Program-made: the position numbers and the translations under genes
Part shown: positions 59,603 through 64,000 of the stretch, piece by piece
Numbering within the stretch: the first letter of the stretch is position 1
How the letters are laid out: each line of letters starts with the position of its first letter
The notes under the pieces: generated by a model
What the model saw: only the letters and a program-made list of their open reading frames with translations
Told to the model about the DNA's origin: nothing
Database searches by the model: none
Assembly (NCBI RefSeq): GCF_000633635.1
Contig: NZ_AYPQ01000001.1
Coordinates: 406,820-470,819, forward strand
Direction of reading: 5' to 3'
From: Enterococcus crotali
GTDB taxonomy: Bacteria; Bacillota; Bacilli; Lactobacillales; Enterococcaceae
Length of the DNA: 64,000 nucleotides

Positions 59603-61360
59603 ATGAAAAAAACGAAAATCGTATGTACGATCGGACCAGCTAGCGAAACTGTTGACATGCTAGTAAACTTAATGAATGCAGGGATGAATGTTTGCCGTTT
59701 GAACTTCTCACATGGTGATTTTGAAGAACATGGCAACCGCATCAAAAATATTCGTGAAGCTGCAAAAATTACAGGAAAACGTGTAGCAATTTTATTAGAT
59801 ACAAAAGGTCCTGAAATCCGTACGAACGAAATGGAAAATGGCGCTATCACTTTAAAAACAGGTGATTCAGTACGTCTTTCTATGACAGAAGTTTTAGGAA
59901 CAAACGAAAAATTCTCAATCACTTACCCAGAATTAATTAACGATGTAAACGTTGGTTCTCATATCCTTTTAGACGATGGTTTGATCGATTTAGAAGTAAC
60001 TGATATCGATCGTACTGCTAACGAAATCGTTACTTTAGTTAAAAACGAAGGCGTACTAAAAAATAAAAAAGGCGTTAACGTCCCTGGTGTTTCTGTAAAC
60101 CTTCCTGGTATTACTGATAAAGATGCAGCAGATATCCGTTTTGGTATCGAACAAGGTGTTGACTTTATCGCTGCAAGTTTCGTTCGTCGTGCAACTGACG
60201 TTTTAGAAATTACTAGAATTCTAGAAGAAGAAAACGCAACGCATATTCAAATCATTCCTAAAATCGAAAACCAAGAAGGAATCGACAACATTGACGAGAT
60301 CTTAAAAGTTTCTGATGGTTTAATGGTTGCTCGTGGTGACATGGGTGTTGAAATTCCAACTGAAGACGTTCCAGTCGTTCAAAAAGAATTGATCAAAAAA
60401 TGTAACGCTTTAGGTAAACCAGTTATTACAGCAACTCAAATGTTAGATTCTATGCAACGTAACCCACGTCCAACACGTGCGGAAGCAAATGATGTTGCCA
60501 ATGCAATCTATGACGGAACAGACGCAGTAATGCTTTCTGGTGAAACAGCTGCTGGGGACTACCCATTAGAAGCGGTTCAAACGATGGCACGTATTGCAGT
60601 TCGTACAGAAGAAGCATTGATCAACCAAGATTCATTTGCATTAAAATTATATAGCAAAACAGATATGGCTGAAGCAATTGGTCAATCAGTTGGACACACT
60701 GCACGTAACTTGGGTATCCAAACAATCGTTGCAGCAACTGAATCAGGACACACTGCTCGTATGATTTCTAAATACCGTCCGAAATCTCATATCGTTGCAA
60801 TCACTTTCTCAGAACAAAAAGCGCGTAGTTTATCATTATCTTGGGGTGTTTATGCAACGGTTGCTGACAAACCATCAAGCACTGATGAAATGTTCAACTT
60901 GGCAACACACACTTCTCAAGAAGAAGGCTTTGCAAGTGAAGGTGATTTGATCATCATTACAGCTGGTGTACCAGTAGGCGAAAAAGGGACAACAAACTTA
61001 ATGAAGATCCAAATGATCGGATCAAAATTAGTTCAAGGTCAAGGAATCGGCGAATCATCAGTTATTGCTAAAGCAGTTGTAGCAAATACGGCTGAAGAAG
61101 CAGTAGCAAATGCAGTAGAAGGTTCTATTCTAGTTGTTAAGACAACTGACAAAGATTATATGCCTGCAATTGACAAAGCGATTGCTTTAGTCGTTGAAGA
61201 AGGCGGATTGACTTCACATGCAGCAGTAGTTGCAATTGCGAAAGATATTCCAGTAATCGTTGGCGCGGCAGATGCGACAAACTTAATTACAAATGATGAA
61301 TTAATCACTGTTGATCCTCGTCGCGGTATCGTTTACCGTGGAGCAACAACAGCAATCTAA
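59603..61360 (+). CDS. pyk: Pyruvate kinase with C-terminal PEP-utiliser domain
   Basis: 585 residues. [12 protein letters not shown] start, substrate site CRLNFSHGD (about 31-39), [27 protein letters not shown] (about 217-233), [15 protein letters not shown] and MLDSM. Residues about 478-585 are the extra domain related to PEP-utilising enzymes, with [11 protein letters not shown] (about 535-545), as in Bacillales and enterococci. The gene uses a narrower codon set than its neighbours, as expected of a highly expressed gene. Start ATG 59603 after AGGAG. Confidence 0.97.
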   Translation: MKKTKIVCTIGPASETVDMLVNLMNAGMNVCRLNFSHGDFEEHGNRIKNIREAAKITGKRVAILLDTKGPEIRTNEMENGAITLKTGDSVRLSMTEVLGTNEKFSITYPELINDVNVGSHILLDDGLIDLEVTDIDRTANEIVTLVKNEGVLKNKKGVNVPGVSVNLPGITDKDAADIRFGIEQGVDFIAASFVRRATDVLEITRILEEENATHIQIIPKIENQEGIDNIDEILKVSDGLMVARGDMGVEIPTEDVPVVQKELIKKCNALGKPVITATQMLDSMQRNPRPTRAEANDVANAIYDGTDAVMLSGETAAGDYPLEAVQTMARIAVRTEEALINQDSFALKLYSKTDMAEAIGQSVGHTARNLGIQTIVAATESGHTARMISKYRPKSHIVAITFSEQKARSLSLSWGVYATVADKPSSTDEMFNLATHTSQEEGFASEGDLIIITAGVPVGEKGTTNLMKIQMIGSKLVQGQGIGESSVIAKAVVANTAEEAVANAVEGSILVVKTTDKDYMPAIDKAIALVVEEGGLTSHAAVVAIAKDIPVIVGAADATNLITNDELITVDPRRGIVYRGATTAI

Positions 61361-61385
61361 AATCTCCATTATATAGTGAATAGAG

Positions 61386-61428
61386 TGAAAATGAATCGTG
61401 CAATGTGATTCATTTTCGCTTTTTTTTA
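61386..61428 (+). terminator. Terminator of pfkA-pyk
   Basis: GTGAAAATGAATC and GATTCATTTTCGC pair (13 bp, one non-Watson-Crick), then TTTTTTTT. Confidence 0.9.
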
Positions 61429-61478
61429 TTGATTTTGAACAAAATTTCATGAATAGAGAACGATTTTTCGGAAAGTCT

Positions 61479-61525
61479 ATTAAAACGATTTCATACATGG
61501 TAAAATGTAATTGTTACCATATAAT
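61479..61525 (+). promoter_or_regulatory. Alcohol dehydrogenase promoter with candidate cre and dyad
   Basis: ATTAAAACGATTTCA (61479-61493) matches the CcpA cre consensus except for one G. TATAAT is at 61520-61525. A dyad ATGGTAA (61497-61503)...TTACCAT (61514-61520) spans the -35/-10 interval and could bind a repressor. Confidence 0.5.
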
Positions 61526-61546
61526 AATAAATTCAGGAGTGATAAA

Positions 61547-62566
61547 ATGAAAGCAGCTGTTGTAACAAAAGAAAATAATGGAAAAGTAGAAATCAAAGAT
61601 GTAGATATTCGACCGCTTGAAGCTGGCGAAGCTTTAGTAGATGTAGAATATTGCGGTGTTTGTCATACTGATTTACACGTAGCTCATGGCGATTTTGGTG
61701 AAGTTCCAGGTCGAGTGATCGGTCATGAAGGAATCGGCATCGTTAAAGAAATTGCTCCTGGTGTTGAAAGTTTAAAAGTCGGCGATCGTGTAAGTATTGC
61801 TTGGTTCTTCGAGGGCTGTGGCACTTGTGAATATTGTATTACAGGTCGTGAAACATTCTGCCGTCAAGTAAAAAATGCTGGATTTTCAGTAGATGGTGCT
61901 ATGGCGGAACAATGTATCGTTAAAGCTGACTATGCAGTTAAAGTACCAGAAGGATTAGATCCAGCTCAAGCTAGTAGTATTTCATGTGCAGGTGTGACTT
62001 GCTATAAAGCAATTAAAGTTTCCGATGTAAAACCGGGACAATGGGTTGCTATCTATGGTATTGGAGGCTTAGGTAATTTAGCGATCCAGTATGCTAAAAA
62101 TGTTTTCAATGCAAAAGTAATTGCGATCGATATCAATGATGATAAGTTAGAATTTGCAAAAGAATTAGGAGCTGATTTAGTTTGTAACCCACTAACAGAT
62201 GGGGATGCAGGAGCATGGATTCAAGAAAAAGTCGGCGGTGCACATGCAGCAGTAGTTACAGCTGTCTCAAAAGTAGCGTTTAATCAAGCAGTCGATTCTG
62301 TAAGAGCTGCTGGAAAAGTTGTTGCTGTGGGATTACCACCAGAAACAATGGACTTAGCAATCGTCAAAACAGTATTAGATGGTATTCAAATCGTAGGTTC
62401 ATTAGTAGGGACTCGTAAAGACCTGGAAGAAGCCTTCCAATTCGGTGCAGAAGGGAAAGTAGTACCAGTTGTAGAAACACGTTGTCTACACGAAGTAAAT
62501 GATATTTTTGAAGAAATGGAACAAGGAAAAATCAAGGGCAGAATGGTTGTTGATTTGAAGAAATAA
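61547..62566 (+). CDS. adhP: Zinc-dependent alcohol dehydrogenase (AdhP type)
   Basis: A 339-residue medium-chain dehydrogenase. Catalytic zinc ligands in [10 protein letters not shown] and GHEGIGIV, structural zinc cysteines in [15 protein letters not shown] (about 91-105), and NAD-binding [15 protein letters not shown] (about 168-182). It matches ethanol-active AdhP. Start ATG 61547 after CAGGAG; the earlier ATG at 61511 lies before the -10. Monocistronic; a terminator follows. Confidence 0.9.
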   Translation: MKAAVVTKENNGKVEIKDVDIRPLEAGEALVDVEYCGVCHTDLHVAHGDFGEVPGRVIGHEGIGIVKEIAPGVESLKVGDRVSIAWFFEGCGTCEYCITGRETFCRQVKNAGFSVDGAMAEQCIVKADYAVKVPEGLDPAQASSISCAGVTCYKAIKVSDVKPGQWVAIYGIGGLGNLAIQYAKNVFNAKVIAIDINDDKLEFAKELGADLVCNPLTDGDAGAWIQEKVGGAHAAVVTAVSKVAFNQAVDSVRAAGKVVAVGLPPETMDLAIVKTVLDGIQIVGSLVGTRKDLEEAFQFGAEGKVVPVVETRCLHEVNDIFEEMEQGKIKGRMVVDLKK

Positions 62567-62939
62567 AATAATTACAAATTAAAAAATAACACAAAAAGCA
62601 AAGCCCCTTAAAGAATGAGTTGAAGTTCTACTTTTTAAGGGTCTTTTTTTATACAATAAAATCTTCGTCTAGGGACTTTAATAGCATCTTAAAATAGATT
62701 CTGTTACTATTAATAATAGAATTTCTATAAAACAAAATAGCTGCGACCTATTGTCAGGTTTAAATTTACGCAAAGATCACGTTTCTTTTTCTTATGCTGT
62801 AAAAATAATGAGATTTCTGTCCATTTCCATTTGTTAAAAATTAAAAAAAATTTTAAACAGAGGATTTTCAGAAAATTTCTGTTAATAATCAGACAAATTA
62901 TGCTATAATTACATAATTAAGATGGGAGGTTTAGTGCAA
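62567..62939 (+). other. Intergenic region between adhP and ylaN
   Basis: A terminator hairpin lies at about 62603-62650 (CCCTTAAAG...CTTTTTAAGGG then TTTTTTT). At the right end is an extended -10, TGCTATAAT (62901-62909), for ylaN. The 250 nt between show nothing I can assign. Confidence 0.7.
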
Positions 62940-63242
62940 ATGGAATCCATTTCAAAAGATTTTGCCGTTCAGCTGTTAAACGATGATGCACAAAGGATCT
63001 TGAAGTTGATCCGTAATCAAAAAAATAGCCTATGTATTTCCCAATGTAAGGCCTTTGAGGAAGTCGTAGATACACAAATGTATGGTTTCTCTCGTCAAGT
63101 GACATATGCCATCCGATTAGGTATTTTAAGTTCAAAACAAGGACATCAATTGCTAAGTGATTTAGAAAAAGAGCTTAACCAATTATATAGTGACGTTTAT
63201 GAGGAAAGACAAGAAAAAAAAGAGATTGGCAAGGAGGTTTAA
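62940..63242 (+). CDS. ylaN: YlaN family (DUF1507) protein
   Basis: 100 residues, soluble and helical. DAQRILKLIRNQKNSLCISQCKAFEEVVDTQMYGFSRQ (quoted in part; about 17-54) is the YlaN signature. B. subtilis ylaN is essential under iron-poor conditions and YlaN is reported to counter Fur. Start ATG 62940 after GGGAGG. It directly precedes ftsW, the usual order in Bacilli. Confidence 0.88.
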   Translation: MESISKDFAVQLLNDDAQRILKLIRNQKNSLCISQCKAFEEVVDTQMYGFSRQVTYAIRLGILSSKQGHQLLSDLEKELNQLYSDVYEERQEKKEIGKEV

Positions 63243-63245
63243 ACT

Positions 63246-64000
63246 TTGCCGAACAAGATAAAAAAGAGGCATCTGTTAGATTATAGTATTTTAATCCCGT
63301 ACTTAGTCCTTAGTGCAGTGGGATTGATTATGGTTTATAGTTCAACATCCTCTTTGTTAGTTTCACAAGGAAAGCCACCTACAGGGATGGTTGTCACCCA
63401 ATTACAATTTTGGCTACTAAGCTTGATCGCAATGTTTTTTATTTATAAGATGAAAACCACTGTGTTTCAAATCAAAGGATTTATTATGTTTGCAATCGTA
63501 GTCATTTCTGTATTGCTTCTAGCTGTTCGTTTTACAAAGTTAGGCGCTGAAATCAATGGTGCCAAAGGCTGGATTCAAATTGGTACATTTTCAATGCAGC
63601 CTGCTGAATATCTAAAGATCATGGTGATTTGGTATCTAGCCTATATTTTAGGGCGGAGACAGAAATACATCGATAAAGAATTTAAAAAAGCTGTGTTTAG
63701 ACCAATGCTTTTGGTTGGTTTTTTAATTTTCCTTGTAGCAATTCAGCCCGATTTAGGGAACGCTGCAATTTTAACTTTATTGGTCATTATCATGGTTCTT
63801 GCTAGCGGCATAAATTATATGTATACCTATCTGGTCGGTGGTGCTGGGATTCTAGGAAGTATTGCAGTTATTCAAACGTTGCTTTTAACTGGTGGAAGTT
63901 TTATTCCAGACAGATATCAGTATGTTTATCAACGCTTCGCTATCTTTTTAAATCCATTTAAAGATGAACGAAATGCTGGGCATCAGTTAGCGAATTCTTA
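63246..64000 (+). CDS. ftsW: Cell division protein FtsW (partial, runs off the window)
   Basis: The first 251 codons of a SEDS-family peptidoglycan polymerase. Start is TTG 63246, with AGGAGG 8 nt upstream; translation begins MPNKIKKRHLLDYSILIPY. About seven membrane helices are present so far. GLIMVYSSTS near residue 30, GAKGWIQIGTFSMQPAEYLKI (about 99-119), QPDLGNAAI (about 164-172) and RYQRF-like RYQYVYQRFAIFLNPF are SEDS signatures. FtsW works with a class B PBP to make septal wall. The 3' end lies outside the window. Confidence 0.93.
   Translation, partial: MPNKIKKRHLLDYSILIPYLVLSAVGLIMVYSSTSSLLVSQGKPPTGMVVTQLQFWLLSLIAMFFIYKMKTTVFQIKGFIMFAIVVISVLLLAVRFTKLGAEINGAKGWIQIGTFSMQPAEYLKIMVIWYLAYILGRRQKYIDKEFKKAVFRPMLLVGFLIFLVAIQPDLGNAAILTLLVIIMVLASGINYMYTYLVGGAGILGSIAVIQTLLLTGGSFIPDRYQYVYQRFAIFLNPFKDERNAGHQLANS

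Overview
The window is low-GC Firmicute chromosome and reads as Enterococcus. The evidence is the gene content (Pbp5/Pbp4-type low-affinity penicillin-binding protein, LPxTG-anchored nucleotidase, pyruvate kinase with the C-terminal PEP-utiliser domain), the AGGAGG ribosome sites, frequent TTG/GTG starts, and the gene order tsaB-rimI-tsaD and xpt-pbuX-purEKB...purCSQLFMNHD. The species cannot be fixed from sequence alone. No tRNA, rRNA, insertion sequence, prophage or CRISPR array was seen.

Layout. 1-4.9 kb: a 119-bp tandem repeat, a nucleoid-associated protein, a YxeA-like protein, a YugP zinc protease, a PucR-type regulator, tadA and the SRP RNA gene ffs. 4.9-7.3 kb: small accessory genes (two unknowns, an ABM monooxygenase, a DUF5067 lipoprotein). 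7.3-13.2 kb: a complete L-sorbose phosphotransferase operon in the order sorC-D-F-B-A-M-E, with a consensus promoter and repeated TCACA/TGTGA operators. 13.3-16.6 kb: a YdjI/YdjG/YdjH-like envelope cluster (SPFH, zinc ribbon, TPM). 16.9-26.9 kb: a class B PBP, tsaB/rimI/GNAT/tsaD, T-box-controlled argS with an odd duplicated leader, an oxidoreductase, small unknowns and a GH73 glucosaminidase. 26.9-43.9 kb: purine salvage (guanine riboswitch, xpt, pbuX) followed by the full de novo purine pathway in two transcription units, split by two genes on the other strand. 43.9-49.1 kb: a decayed AraC-type regulator, an orphan Phd-like antitoxin, a radical-SAM/TIGR03915 DNA-repair pair, a HAD phosphatase and a DUF1361 membrane protein. 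49.1-54.8 kb: a surface nucleotidase, a PurBox-controlled purine permease, a PmrA-like efflux pump and YjzD. 55-64 kb: dnaE, pfkA, pyk, a zinc alcohol dehydrogenase, ylaN and the start of ftsW.

Purine economy ties much of the window together. De novo synthesis, salvage, two permeases and a secreted nucleotidase sit within about 25 kb. Three promoters (purE, purC, the NCS2 permease) each carry a CGAAC PurBox starting exactly 65 nt before the -10 box.

Two cross-cutting observations matter. First, nine single-base deletions interrupt seven genes, including essential dnaE three times, and five genes of the purine/nucleotide group. Every one is a net loss of one base, mostly in short homopolymers or doublets, so this looks like consensus error rather than biology; I annotate the intact spans. 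Second, several non-coding repeats are not explained by standard features: a module of about 40-100 nt placed directly before intrinsic terminators (six copies), an 80-bp duplication inside the argS leader, and the 119-bp tandem unit at the left edge, which shares an exact 18-mer with the pyk leader.
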